Positions 34,684 to 43,190 of a DNA stretch of 64,000 nucleotides are shown here, in pieces. Made by a program: the position numbers and the translations under genes. Under the pieces are notes generated by a model. It made no database searches. It saw only the letters and a program-made list of their open reading frames with translations, and was not told the origin of the DNA. This stretch comes from JAXGYX01 sp040772065 (GTDB lineage: Bacteria; Bacillota; Clostridia; Saccharofermentanales; Fastidiosipilaceae). Numbering within the stretch: position 1 is the first letter of the stretch; every line of letters begins with the position of its first letter. The stretch covers positions 1,116,001 to 1,180,000 of the forward strand of contig JAXGYX010000001.1 in the NCBI GenBank assembly GCA_040772065.1, given 5' to 3'.

Positions 34684-35364
34684 TCAGCCTTCGTCTTTAC
34701 GGAAGGTCAGGAACCAGTCTTTCATATCATAGTCTTCGCCTTTGGCAAGCTCCATGCGCTCTTGGATCGCGCCACAGGTGCCCGGGGGCGGTACGATGAC
34801 ATCTTTGCCGGGTTCCCAGTTAGCCGGCAACGCGACACTATCTTTATCCGCTTTTTGCAGACCGACGACGATGCGTTTGATCTCCTCAAAATTACGTCCC
34901 AGGGCGGCCGGATAGTACAAGATCGTCCGGATCGTTGAGTCAGGATCGATAAAAAAGACTGCGCGGACCGCGCTGGTGTCTGACTCACCTTGCAGCATGC
35001 CGTATTTGCTTGCCACCTCCATCTTAAGATCGGCGATCAACGGGAACTTGACGCTCGGATTGTCGATTCCATTCCAGCTATATCCCTTGATGGCGTTCAA
35101 CCACGCTAGATGGGAATGAATCGAGTCGATAGACAGACCGACCAATTCGGTGTTCAGCTCCAGAAACTCATCGTACATGCTTTGGAATGTCATGAACTCA
35201 GTTGTGCAAACCGGTGTGAAGTCTGCAGGATGTGAAAACAAAATGACCCATTTGCCTTTGTAGTCTTCCGGAAAATTGATCACGCCGTTGGTCGTGGTCG
35301 CGGTAAACTCGGGTGCTTTGGTGCCAATCAAAGGGAATTGTACAACATTTTCTTCAGTATTCAT
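34684..35364 (-). CDS. Peroxiredoxin (Prx6/AhpC-TSA family)
   Basis: 226-residue thiol peroxidase reducing hydrogen peroxide and organic peroxides in the cytoplasm. The peroxidatic cysteine is in HPADFTPVCTTEF, with the conserved Pro-x3-Thr-x2-Cys spacing and a downstream arginine (VRAVFFIDPDSTIR). A second cysteine in GTCGAIQERM near the C-terminus could resolve the sulfenic acid, so it may act as a 2-Cys enzyme despite Prx6-like length. AGGAGG precedes the ATG at 35364. No dedicated reductase gene is beside it. Confidence 0.93.
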   Translation of the reverse strand: MNTEENVVQFPLIGTKAPEFTATTTNGVINFPEDYKGKWVILFSHPADFTPVCTTEFMTFQSMYDEFLELNTELVGLSIDSIHSHLAWLNAIKGYSWNGIDNPSVKFPLIADLKMEVASKYGMLQGESDTSAVRAVFFIDPDSTIRTILYYPAALGRNFEEIKRIVVGLQKADKDSVALPANWEPGKDVIVPPPGTCGAIQERMELAKGEDYDMKDWFLTFRKDEG

Positions 35365-35538
35365 CAATATACCTCCTAGAATGCTTAATTATCATATCGC
35401 ATTGTTTGCTTAGACTAACTATACCTTAAAGCATTTTGAGTTCGTATAGTGACTAAATGTTACGAAATGTGTAAATTAGCACAAAAAGTCAGAACTCATT
35501 CATATTACTTTTCGTTTTTCGCAACTAATGGATTAACC

Positions 35539-36243
35539 TTACTCCCAACGGATTGTGTAGGAGAAAGAGACACTTTCGCCAAGTTTCAATTTTATATTTT
35601 GTTCAGGGGAAGCTGAGAACGAATTCGCCGCGTAGGTCGGCTCCACACAGACATATTCTCCGAGTTGATCGGTCCAGATCGCGAAACGGTTTATATTATC
35701 CGTATCAAAATGGATGGTGTGGTTCTTGAAATCAACCTTACGCACCCGCTCTCTAAAAACCGTCCCGGACAAAGAGGCCAACTCATGCCACTCCTCATCG
35801 ACCGCGATCCCCTGTTCAGTCGGCTCGACCGCGAAATATGGATGAAAGCCCGGCGCCACATCCAACTCTTCAAGTCCGCGATTCAACATCTCCAATTTGC
35901 TGGTGAATGATTTCTCCTCCAACTCGTAGATGATCAAGGAGTAAAGATGTTGATACGCGCCCTCGCCCTTGAGCCGCAAAGAGATTCTATCCTGATTCAA
36001 ATCGACGACCGACCACTCCATCAAGCGACCAAATCCATGTTGGTTTAGCTCCCTGAACTCTCCGGGAGCGCCAAAGTTGGGCAGACAGACATGACTGCCG
36101 CCTCTCCTTTTGATCGCGCCATGCGCGTCCGGTATTTCAGAGAGAGGATAGAAGATAGTCTTATTGTCATCGCGCAACACATTTACATAGGCACCCATCG
36201 TGCTGATTTCGGCGGTCGCCATCCCGCAAATTAACTGAAACAT
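35539..36243 (-). CDS. Aldose 1-epimerase family protein (mutarotase-like)
   Basis: 234 residues of galactose-mutarotase beta-sandwich type. The RRGGSHVCLPNFGAPGEF...QHGFGR stretch, the HPYFAVE segment and the late CVEPTYA motif match the D-hexose-6-phosphate mutarotase/YeaD-like branch. It interconverts sugar anomers; the exact sugar is unknown. GGGAGG precedes the ATG. Neighbours give no pathway hint. Confidence 0.82.
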   Translation of the reverse strand: MFQLICGMATAEISTMGAYVNVLRDDNKTIFYPLSEIPDAHGAIKRRGGSHVCLPNFGAPGEFRELNQHGFGRLMEWSVVDLNQDRISLRLKGEGAYQHLYSLIIYELEEKSFTSKLEMLNRGLEELDVAPGFHPYFAVEPTEQGIAVDEEWHELASLSGTVFRERVRKVDFKNHTIHFDTDNINRFAIWTDQLGEYVCVEPTYAANSFSASPEQNIKLKLGESVSFSYTIRWE

Positions 36244-36333
36244 GCATGTGTCCTCCCTTCGATTTATGTCATTATCATATCAATAAATTGTTATCTACAA
36301 TAGAAAAAATGATACGAATCGGTTCGTCAGACA

Positions 36334-36376
36334 TAAAAAATAGCGCCTGCCATCCCCCGTGGGAAGACAGGACGCC
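36334..36376 (-). terminator. Rho-independent terminator downstream of the SGNH hydrolase gene
   Basis: Minus-strand hairpin with GGCGTCCTG pairing imperfectly with CAGGCGC and ending in TTTTTT, about 45 bp after the hydrolase stop. Confidence 0.65.
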
Positions 36377-36418
36377 ATTGAACCCCAAACGCGCGCAAAC
36401 CCGATCAGGGGGGCGCGC

Positions 36419-37144
36419 TTATTCGCCGAAACCCAGCAACGGTTTAAGCCATGGACGAGTCATGTCCAGTTGGCTGATGAACTCGCGCACGGCCTCGACA
36501 ATCAAGGTATGGCCCTTCTCGGTCGGATGCATGCCGTCAGGACCGATCAGAGTCGGAAAATCCCGCCGTCCCAAAAATGGCTTTCTGACGTCGATCAGCG
36601 GTGTATTCGTCCGGCGCGCGATCTCCTCGGTCTCCAATGAGTAGAGTTCATGCCAGCGATAGATCTTCTGCACATCGCCGAGCCAATCCAAAATAGCGGC
36701 GGAGTTTTCGTCCGGCGCGATCCAGGTATCGAAAAACTTAACCGCGTCGATCGGAGGCAGGTTCATCATGATCGGTCGGACTCCCTGTTTTTTCAACAGA
36801 GAGATGATCTCGACGTAGGTCTCATGAAATTCTTTTAGCGGCGTGCCCGGCTGATGATCCTGCTCCGGGCGTCGCCCAACTTCCGCCCACTCATAGTTGC
36901 AGTCGTTGCCGCCATACTCAAGCAGGATCACCTGAAATTCCGGGTCTCTGAGCAATTGTCGCTCAATCAGACGTTTCGCCTTGCCGATTGTGTAGCCGAA
37001 CTTGCCAAAATTAACCAGATCAAGCCGGATCTCATCTTGTTGGATTTTCTCCAAAGGGTCCAGACGTCTATACCGGCCACCCGGCTCGTCTTGCACCACA
37101 CGTCCGATAATCGAATCTCCAAACAGTTTAACCAGTAAACGCAT
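36419..37144 (-). CDS. SGNH/GDSL-family hydrolase
   Basis: 241 residues. Block I is LFGDSIIG with the catalytic serine, block III is LLEYGGNDCNYEW, and block V is GPDGMHPTEKGH with the catalytic Asp and His. No signal peptide is present, so it acts in the cytoplasm. Members are esterases or lipases acting on acyl or acetyl groups, often of sugars. GGGAG lies upstream of the ATG. It is a single gene divergent from the DUF1836 gene. Confidence 0.87.
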   Translation of the reverse strand: MRLLVKLFGDSIIGRVVQDEPGGRYRRLDPLEKIQQDEIRLDLVNFGKFGYTIGKAKRLIERQLLRDPEFQVILLEYGGNDCNYEWAEVGRRPEQDHQPGTPLKEFHETYVEIISLLKKQGVRPIMMNLPPIDAVKFFDTWIAPDENSAAILDWLGDVQKIYRWHELYSLETEEIARRTNTPLIDVRKPFLGRRDFPTLIGPDGMHPTEKGHTLIVEAVREFISQLDMTRPWLKPLLGFGE

Positions 37145-37370
37145 TGTGGTATTTCTCCCAAATCATTAGTATCTTCGTCGCGCGAGCGCGGTAGAGTCAC
37201 CACATCACGCGATCAGATTATAAAAAACATGTTATCTAGTTTCAAAAACCAGATTAAACGATTGAACATATTGTGTCAATAGTTTAACGTGATAGAATGT
37301 TCCTATTATCACACATTGGCGGGATGCGCGCGATTTGCGTCCTCTCAGCGACAGACGGAGATTGTCAGAT

Positions 37371-37889
37371 ATGAAGACCACACCGATTCAACCACTTGAC
37401 CCCTGGGAAGCCTACCCCAACATCGACCTCTACATGGATCAGGTCCTCGGTGTCATCGACAAACAGCTTTCCGTCTATTATCGGGATCCCACCGATCGTG
37501 TCATGACCGCCTCAATGGTCAACAACTATGTCAAACAGCAGTTGCTCCCGCCTCCGGTAAAAAAGAAATACCGGCGCGAACAGGTCACCCGCCTGGTTAT
37601 GATCGGAATTTTGAAACAAGTGCTGAGCATCGCCCAAATCGGCAAACTGCTGGATCTGTTGTCCGAGGAAAACAACGGTGATGACGAGCGGCAGTACAAT
37701 CAGTTCCGCGACAGTTTGCACCAGCATTTTGAACGATTGTGGCTGCCGGACGAAAACAAAATCGTCGATTCGAGAACTTTTAACGATGTCAGTCACATTC
37801 TTGACTTCGCGCTGATCAGTTTTTTGGCGCGTTTTGAGGCGGCCTCACAACTTGACCGACTCACGCTCGAGTCCGAAGATAATTCGTGA
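37371..37889 (+). CDS. DUF1836-family protein
   Basis: 172 residues from the ATG at 37371 (CGGAG upstream). The central part, TASMVNNYVKQQLLPPPVKKKYRREQVTRLVMIGILKQVLSI, is the DUF1836 hallmark and resembles a MerR-like winged helix, so DNA binding is plausible. No effector domain follows. Function is not established for the family. Confidence 0.82.
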   Translation: MKTTPIQPLDPWEAYPNIDLYMDQVLGVIDKQLSVYYRDPTDRVMTASMVNNYVKQQLLPPPVKKKYRREQVTRLVMIGILKQVLSIAQIGKLLDLLSEENNGDDERQYNQFRDSLHQHFERLWLPDENKIVDSRTFNDVSHILDFALISFLARFEAASQLDRLTLESEDNS

Positions 37890-37991
37890 TATCCGCGATA
37901 CTGCTAAACCCGTCTGCCAATCTTCCTGCGCAACGTATGAATGATCCGACTTTTATTTTCGTAAAATGGTGCCGCACGCGGACATGGCGCG

Positions 37992-38702
37992 CTAAAAATC
38001 ACCCGGTTCCGGCAGGCTGCCGATGTCGGATCCCTGCGAAATCGGGCCGCCATAAGATTGAATGCCACCGGCGTCCAGCAAAACTGAATAGCCCATTTTG
38101 GACAACAACGACGCCGCCTGCGCCGAACGGTTGCCACTGCGACAGTATAAAATAACGACATCATTTTTGTCAGGAACTTCTTCCTCGATTCGCCGCTCGA
38201 GCTCATCCAACGGCAGATTCAACGATCCACCGACATGGCCTTCCTCGTATTCAGCGGCTGTGCGCACGTCGATGAAGTGGATACCTTGTTGAATGTGATT
38301 CAAGATCCGGCCCGCCGACCGCAGGGTGATCGTGATGAAACCGCGAGGATTTTCAAGTGCTTCAAAGCGACGCACATCGACTCCCGGTGGATCGCTCTCT
38401 CTAATCAGATCCGAGCCCATCTCATATGTGGCCAAAGTGCCGGGGGCGGGCAAGGACAGATCATCGGGGGCGGCCAAACTCACCAAATCGCCGAACTTCA
38501 GCGCCGGGATGTGAGAGTCAGTCACATACACACTCGAGCCACGCAACATAAAAGCGTCAAAATCAAGACTTTCCGGAACTTTTGTGGTGGTCTCATGTTC
38601 GGCCACCTCTGTGGTGGGCGAGTTCAAGGTGTCGGGCGCCGGCGAGCAGGCGACGGTCAGCGTCAACAATGCGGCGAGCACAACGATAATCTTTCTCTTC
38701 AT
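37992..38702 (-). CDS. Rhodanese-domain lipoprotein
   Basis: 236 residues: signal peptide with lipobox LTVACSP, an unassigned region (about 40-145) and a C-terminal rhodanese domain (about 146-225) with IHFIDVRTAAEYEEGHV and the active-site loop ILYCRSGNRSAQ. It would sit on the outer membrane face and handle sulfane sulfur or act as a cysteine-based sensor. The loop length (CRSGNRS) is that of sulfurtransferases rather than of phosphatase-like Cdc25 types. Confidence 0.87.
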   Translation of the reverse strand: MKRKIIVVLAALLTLTVACSPAPDTLNSPTTEVAEHETTTKVPESLDFDAFMLRGSSVYVTDSHIPALKFGDLVSLAAPDDLSLPAPGTLATYEMGSDLIRESDPPGVDVRRFEALENPRGFITITLRSAGRILNHIQQGIHFIDVRTAAEYEEGHVGGSLNLPLDELERRIEEEVPDKNDVVILYCRSGNRSAQAASLLSKMGYSVLLDAGGIQSYGGPISQGSDIGSLPEPGDF

Positions 38703-38822
38703 CTGTCCTTCCTTTCGGCTAAGGTCATTCCATTTCGCTTTTTGTCGTCCGACCGAGCCGCGGCACAGCGGCGCTCAGGAGCACCCGGTTCAAGAACGCC
38801 GCGCGTCACATGGCCTACATCA

Positions 38823-39194
38823 TTATTCTTCGACCGAGCTCACACACCCGGCGCAGGGATTATCGGCGCTCTGCTCCGCGGCCGCGTCCGCCGGTTGGTA
38901 GGAGGCGAGTGAACCCTCGGTCAACCGTTGCAACGGGTACAGTTTTTCGTTGATCATATCCCACATGCAGTAAGGCAGATGATCGCGGTGTCCGCGGTGG
39001 ATCATCAGACACTCCCAACATTTCCCGTGATGCGGGCAGGCTTCCGGACAAGGGCAGTAGTCGATGCCACTGTCTATGATTTCCTGCAAAGCCTCCATCT
39101 TCATCACATACTGCTCTTCCGGCGTCATCTTGCCTTCGCGGCCCAGCCGATCTTGCAAGATCATCTTCTCGTTGTAATCAACTTTGACATCCAT
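38823..39194 (-). CDS. Small cysteine-rich protein (DUF6485-like)
   Basis: 123 residues with a dense cysteine block at about 47-77: CPCPEACPHHGKCWECLMIHRGHRDHLPYC. The pattern C-x-C-x3-C-x4-C-x2-C ... HR ... C suggests zinc or an Fe-S cluster, and resembles the DUF6485 group. Two more cysteines (CAGC) stand near the C-terminus. GGAG precedes the ATG. It lies in a run of redox-related genes; its function is unknown. Confidence 0.75.
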   Translation of the reverse strand: MDVKVDYNEKMILQDRLGREGKMTPEEQYVMKMEALQEIIDSGIDYCPCPEACPHHGKCWECLMIHRGHRDHLPYCMWDMINEKLYPLQRLTEGSLASYQPADAAAEQSADNPCAGCVSSVEE

Positions 39195-39376
39195 AATCCT
39201 TCTCCATAGGTGATCATCCAGCCAATTCAGGCGGTTTTTGTAACTTTAGATTAGTATACCGATCTTATTGATCTTTGACTTAACTTTTCATCACCGTCTT
39301 TCGGCATTTAAAACACAAATATTGTTGACTATTCCGGCAATTCAATCAGGTTAAAAATTGTTTCGCTCTTTTAAAG

Positions 39377-39408
39377 ATAAGTTGAGGCGGTCGCCCGCCT
39401 CAACTTAT
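39377..39408. terminator. Long stem-loop downstream of the DUF438 gene
   Basis: Nearly perfect stem ATAAGTTGAGGCGG / CCGCCTCAACTTAT with a short loop, directly after the hemerythrin-PAS gene on the minus strand. It lacks a long T-run and may act in both directions. Confidence 0.7.
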
Positions 39409-39434
39409 GTCATTCGTATTGTCAGCAGTTCTCG

Positions 39435-40637
39435 TCAGTCTTTAACGAAGCCCTCCATCAAGGTCTTGTTCCCTTTCAAACCGCGAAGCTCGGAGATTTC
39501 CTCGGTCACTTCCAACACTCCTTTATAGATTCCTTCCTCGTCTCGGACGGCGTAATAGCGAATCAGGATGAACTGCCCACCTTTTTGGATCCAGAAATAC
39601 TCATGATCCTTTTCGCCTTTCTTGAACTGTTCGATCAAGGTTTCGACCATGTGCACGCTCTTGGGCGGATGGCAGTCGCTGACTGTGCGACCGACAATGG
39701 TCCGGGTTCTGGGGAAGACCCGATCTTTGGCCTCACTGAAGTATTGGACGCGACCGTCGGCATTCACATAGGTGATGTCGAGCGGCAAGGTGTTGAGCAA
39801 GGTCTCAAGCTCATTGCCGTTGAAAAAGCCACTCGGCAGGTTGACATCGTTGGCGGAGGAAACAGGTTGCGCGACCGCGTCCTCGCCCTTCGCCCAGGCT
39901 TTGGCGTCCGAAGGTGAGGCGCCTTCGATGTGATCGCCAAAAGCGTAACCGATGTGATCACTCTCGCGCGCGATGGTCAGCCAGTCCTCGTCGGTCAGAT
40001 TGTCCAACAACATGGGTTTGAGAATCTTGTTTTCTTTTGTGATCATGTTGCGGATGGCTTCTTCCATCTCGGCAAGCAGTTGATCATTGTAGTCGCCCGC
40101 CTCCGCCATCGCGATGGCGTCTTTAATCAGCCGGCGGATCTCATCGTCGACCCCCCACATGACCTTGGGCGGCGCGGTGATTCCCTTCTTTTCCAAATAG
40201 GGGAACATCAGATTCTCTTTACGGCTGTAGTGCCGATCCACCGTAGACAGCTTCCTCAACACCTCAAGAAAGGGTTCCGCCTTGCGGTCGTTTTGGTAGG
40301 CCTGCCTCGCCGCAAGATATGACTGGTCCAAAAATTCTTCCAGCCCTTTGTTCTCAGCCTCAAGAATCATCAACGGATGACCGTATTCCTCTCCACCCGG
40401 AAGCCGGGCGATGTTGTCTTGCACCATGCCGGCGTGGACATCGCAAAGGTTTTGCACCTCTTCCACAGCGACACCGCTCTTGATGAGCTCAACTTCGGCA
40501 CGGGCGATTTCGGAGGCGTCCAACTCACTGAAGGTCGCGGAGAATTCCGCCCGGACGTCATCCGCCGACTCACCCGCGTGCAGTCGTTGGAGAATGTTTT
40601 TTAATACTTCGGCATTGTCTTTATGTTGATCGTTCAT
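39435..40637 (-). CDS. DUF438-hemerythrin-PAS protein (paralogue 2)
   Basis: 400 residues: DUF438 domain (about 1-85) ending in LCDVHAGM, hemerythrin HHE domain (about 95-230, VDRHYSRKENLMFPYLE and MITKENKILKP) and a PAS domain (about 275-390) with CHPPKS. It is the canonical form; the gene at 30465-31658 is a diverged relative. In related anaerobes such proteins are tied to NO or oxygen response. An FNR-type palindrome about 100 bp upstream and the adjacent Crp/Fnr gene point to shared control with hcp. Confidence 0.88.
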   Translation of the reverse strand: MNDQHKDNAEVLKNILQRLHAGESADDVRAEFSATFSELDASEIARAEVELIKSGVAVEEVQNLCDVHAGMVQDNIARLPGGEEYGHPLMILEAENKGLEEFLDQSYLAARQAYQNDRKAEPFLEVLRKLSTVDRHYSRKENLMFPYLEKKGITAPPKVMWGVDDEIRRLIKDAIAMAEAGDYNDQLLAEMEEAIRNMITKENKILKPMLLDNLTDEDWLTIARESDHIGYAFGDHIEGASPSDAKAWAKGEDAVAQPVSSANDVNLPSGFFNGNELETLLNTLPLDITYVNADGRVQYFSEAKDRVFPRTRTIVGRTVSDCHPPKSVHMVETLIEQFKKGEKDHEYFWIQKGGQFILIRYYAVRDEEGIYKGVLEVTEEISELRGLKGNKTLMEGFVKD

Positions 40638-40736
40638 TATGCAATTCCTCCTTATCGAGAATTAAGATGACACATCATGGTTCACTTAAGATTTGACTAC
40701 ATATGAACATTTTACAGTGCCGCCGTTTCGGATGAA

Positions 40737-40750
40737 TTGACTTGGATCAA
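40737..40750. promoter_or_regulatory. FNR-type operator upstream of the DUF438-hemerythrin-PAS gene
   Basis: TTGACTTGGATCAA matches TTGAT-N4-ATCAA except for one base in the left half. It overlaps the stop codon of the Crp/Fnr gene and lies about 100 bp before the DUF438 start, the same spacing as the box before hcp. Confidence 0.65.
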
Positions 40751-41448
40751 ATTTCCTTGAGGGTTTCTGCCAATTTTTGGCGGTTGGGCACAAAAATATT
40801 GCGCTGACCACGGCGTTCGATCAAACCTTGTTTTTGCAGCTCGCGCAGTTTGCGGCTGACAGTCTCGCGGCGTAGGTTGGCGCTGCCGGCGATGTCATCC
40901 AGCGTCAGCTCCAGCACATCACCTTCAACCCGGTCGACGCGCTCAAGCAGGAAGCCGACGACCCGCCTCAGCGCGTTGTCCTCCATCAGCAAGGTGATGC
41001 GGGCGTCCGCCTGGTTCAAGCGCTGTGACATATGTTCAATCAACGCGATCGCGAGCGGCATGCTGTCTTCCCGCTCACGGATGATTTCCATCAACATCGT
41101 CTTGGATACTTTACAAAGCTTGGAGGGCGCCACACAGACCGCGTTATAGTGAAACCGCCCCACGTTCAGGAAATCTTCTTCGCCGATGAATTCCCCGTCC
41201 ACTAAAATATCCATGATGTATTCTTTGCCATCGGCGTCAAAGAGATTGCGTTTGACCTTGCCTTCGCGAATGACCAAAAGATATTCGGCAGGGTCTCCGG
41301 CGTTGATCAGCACCTCTCCGGCGTCGGCGTCAAAATGAACCGTGCGGCGCACGATCTCTTCTTGCAATGGAATAGACAGATTCTTGAACAACTCGATGCG
41401 CGCGACGCAAAGATTCCTGCCGCAGTGACAGATGGGGGGCGTGTGCAT
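40747..41448 (-). CDS. Crp/Fnr-family transcriptional regulator
   Basis: 233 residues from the ATG at 41448 (GAGG upstream). The N-terminus has a CxCxxxxC group (CHCGRNLC, residues 6-13) that could bind an Fe-S cluster. A cyclic-nucleotide-binding-like beta barrel follows (about 30-130), then a dimer helix and a winged helix-turn-helix. The recognition helix ANLRRETVSRKLREL has the ExxSR pattern of FNR, which reads TTGAT half-sites. Boxes of that type stand upstream of the next gene and of hcp. Effector unknown. Confidence 0.87.
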   Translation of the reverse strand: MHTPPICHCGRNLCVARIELFKNLSIPLQEEIVRRTVHFDADAGEVLINAGDPAEYLLVIREGKVKRNLFDADGKEYIMDILVDGEFIGEEDFLNVGRFHYNAVCVAPSKLCKVSKTMLMEIIREREDSMPLAIALIEHMSQRLNQADARITLLMEDNALRRVVGFLLERVDRVEGDVLELTLDDIAGSANLRRETVSRKLRELQKQGLIERRGQRNIFVPNRQKLAETLKEI

Positions 41449-41582
41449 AAATTTACCTCGATTATCGTATTCATGTTTCGCGTGGCGGCGGTCAGGATAG
41501 AAAGTATATTGTCCACGCATACAAATTGATTATAGCCCAGGCGGAACAAAGATAACGAGGCAATCTTGGGTATCGAAGTTGG

Positions 41583-41598
41583 AGCGTAAGCCATTTTT
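41583..41598 (+). repeat. Inverted repeat flanking the recombinase gene, left arm
   Basis: AGCGTAAGCCATTTTT is a perfect 16-bp inverted match to 42547-42562. Its first eight bases are the core of the 9-mer found at every TRD boundary of the hsdS genes, here in the opposite orientation. Confidence 0.85.
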
Positions 41599-41601
41599 GA
41601 T

Positions 41602-42528
41602 TTACGAAAGACCGGCAAGCATACGCATCACCAGGTCGACGTCCTTGTTTTCAAGCTCTTGGATGATATGAAGGTAGGTTTTTTGTGTTGTGTTGATGCT
41701 GGAATGACCGAGCCTTCGCGCCACGCTGGCGATCGACACACCGGTGAACAACAGGAGCGACGCGTGAGTGTGCCTTAATCCATGAATGGAAATAATCGGT
41801 ATCCCGCAGCATCGGCACAGGCGCTCAAGCACTTTATTGACGGTTGAGTTGTAGACCTTGCCATCCACGAAGATCGGTTTGTCCCGGATAGATCTCTTGA
41901 CCAATTCAGAAAATCGAATCACAGTCTGCCAATCGATCTGAATTTTGCGCACCGAGGATCTGTTTTTCGTAGGCAGAAAACCGGTATCCCCTTTATAATC
42001 CCAGGTTTTGCTGATCGAAACCAGTTGGTTTTTGAAATCAAAATCAGCCGGCGTCAGCGCCAACGCTTCAGAAAACCTCATTCCCGTCTTGGCGATCAGC
42101 AAGATGAAGTAATCCCAATTCACCGTCTCTTTGAGATTCAAGGACGAAATGAGAGTTTGAAGTTGAAACTGATTCAGGTATTTCATCTTTTTGATCTTTG
42201 GCGGTTTTCCTTTGATGATCGCTTTGCGAGTGGGATCTCGATAGATCAAACCTTCATCCACAGCATCGAGAATCGCGCCTTTTAATTGATGGTGAAAGTC
42301 CATGACCGTCTGGCGTTCATGCCATTTTGCGTATTCATTCAACAATTGTTGATATAAAATGCGATCTAAATTTTCTGTTTTCAAATTAGGAATCAGTTTG
42401 GTCAGCCACTTGTGTGTCATGCGATATTTATCCAATGTTACTTTTCTGACTGCGCCGTTTTTGTATATTTCAATCCATTTTGCGTAGTAATCACAGAATT
42501 TTTCTGTATCCAATTTTTCAATTGTCAA
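41602..42528 (-). CDS. Tyrosine recombinase of the type I RM locus
   Basis: 308-residue site-specific recombinase. A SAM-like N-terminal core-binding domain (about 1-110) is followed by the catalytic domain with Arg151 (TGMRFSEAL), HGLRH (His249, Arg252), GHSS (His275) and the nucleophile Tyr285 (TYLHI). All catalytic residues are present. It ends the hsdM-hsdS-hsdR-spare hsdS series, starts 11 bp after the spare cassette and is bracketed by a perfect 16-bp inverted repeat. Comparable recombinases shuffle hsdS specificity halves in streptococci and lactobacilli. Confidence 0.9.
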   Translation of the reverse strand: MTIEKLDTEKFCDYYAKWIEIYKNGAVRKVTLDKYRMTHKWLTKLIPNLKTENLDRILYQQLLNEYAKWHERQTVMDFHHQLKGAILDAVDEGLIYRDPTRKAIIKGKPPKIKKMKYLNQFQLQTLISSLNLKETVNWDYFILLIAKTGMRFSEALALTPADFDFKNQLVSISKTWDYKGDTGFLPTKNRSSVRKIQIDWQTVIRFSELVKRSIRDKPIFVDGKVYNSTVNKVLERLCRCCGIPIISIHGLRHTHASLLLFTGVSIASVARRLGHSSINTTQKTYLHIIQELENKDVDLVMRMLAGLS

Positions 42529-42539
42529 TTTCTTCTCCT

Positions 42540-43190
42540 TTATCGCAAAAATGGCTTACGCTGATGAAGGGTGATGAGATTGTCGAGTTGGTTGAAAAAG
42601 TCTCCAACTTTTTCTTTTTCCTCTTTACTGGTTGGCACAATAAACTTCATATTTTTGAAAGAACCAGTGGTAATTTGGTTAATTGTAGCTCCTAAATTCT
42701 TATTGATTTCCATATTGAATTGTTGAGTATCAAGCATCGCATTTGTGAAATTTGGTGTTTCTGAACGAATACCAGTCATAAATGCACCAATCACTGTATC
42801 ATTCATTTTTTGTTTGATTTGAGCGTGTTTCCCAATTAAATCTCGTGATCCATTTCGGACAACTACAATAATATCTCCGAGTTGCACATTGTCAGAATTT
42901 ACAACATCTGGTTGAACATAAACATCATCAGCATTCACTATCTCACCATTTTTCACATTAGAGGAACGTAAAACAAAAGTTCCCTCATTTTCAACAACAT
43001 TGTCAGGTGAATAGGTTAATCCCGAGAAGAAATTAACTTCATTTCCGATCTTACGCTGTTCCCAAGCGTCTACGATGCAAACACGGAAAATAAGAACACA
43101 AGCAGTGACGCCTGTGCTAAGTATTTCAAAAGCAATTCGATTGATCGTTTCTCGCTCCATTTTATCTATTTTCGTAGATATCAAACCCAT
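42540..43190 (-). CDS. Spare single-TRD HsdS cassette
   Basis: 216-codon frame holding one target-recognition domain, bounded by DAWEQRK at the start and LDNLITLHQRK at the end, then four residues and a stop. Upstream of the QRK codons the DNA has no likeness to hsdS, so homology begins abruptly at TTGGGAACAGCGTAAG. It overlaps the end of hsdR and lacks a ribosome binding site, so it is probably silent and serves as a donor for exchange into hsdS. The start is uncertain (an ATG at 43160 is an alternative). The DNA is clearly more AT-rich than its neighbours. Confidence 0.8.
   Translation of the reverse strand: MGLISTKIDKMERETINRIAFEILSTGVTACVLIFRVCIVDAWEQRKIGNEVNFFSGLTYSPDNVVENEGTFVLRSSNVKNGEIVNADDVYVQPDVVNSDNVQLGDIIVVVRNGSRDLIGKHAQIKQKMNDTVIGAFMTGIRSETPNFTNAMLDTQQFNMEINKNLGATINQITTGSFKNMKFIVPTSKEEKEKVGDFFNQLDNLITLHQRKPFLR
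42547..42562 (-). repeat. Inverted repeat flanking the recombinase gene, right arm
   Basis: AAAAATGGCTTACGCT, perfect partner of 41583-41598. It spans the end of the spare TRD cassette: CTTACGCT belongs to the hsdS-like sequence and AAAAATGG to the recombinase side. Confidence 0.85.

Noticed and set aside
39248..39275. Half FNR-like site upstream of the Cys-rich protein
   Set aside because: Only the ATCAA half is present on the minus strand; the other half has no match.
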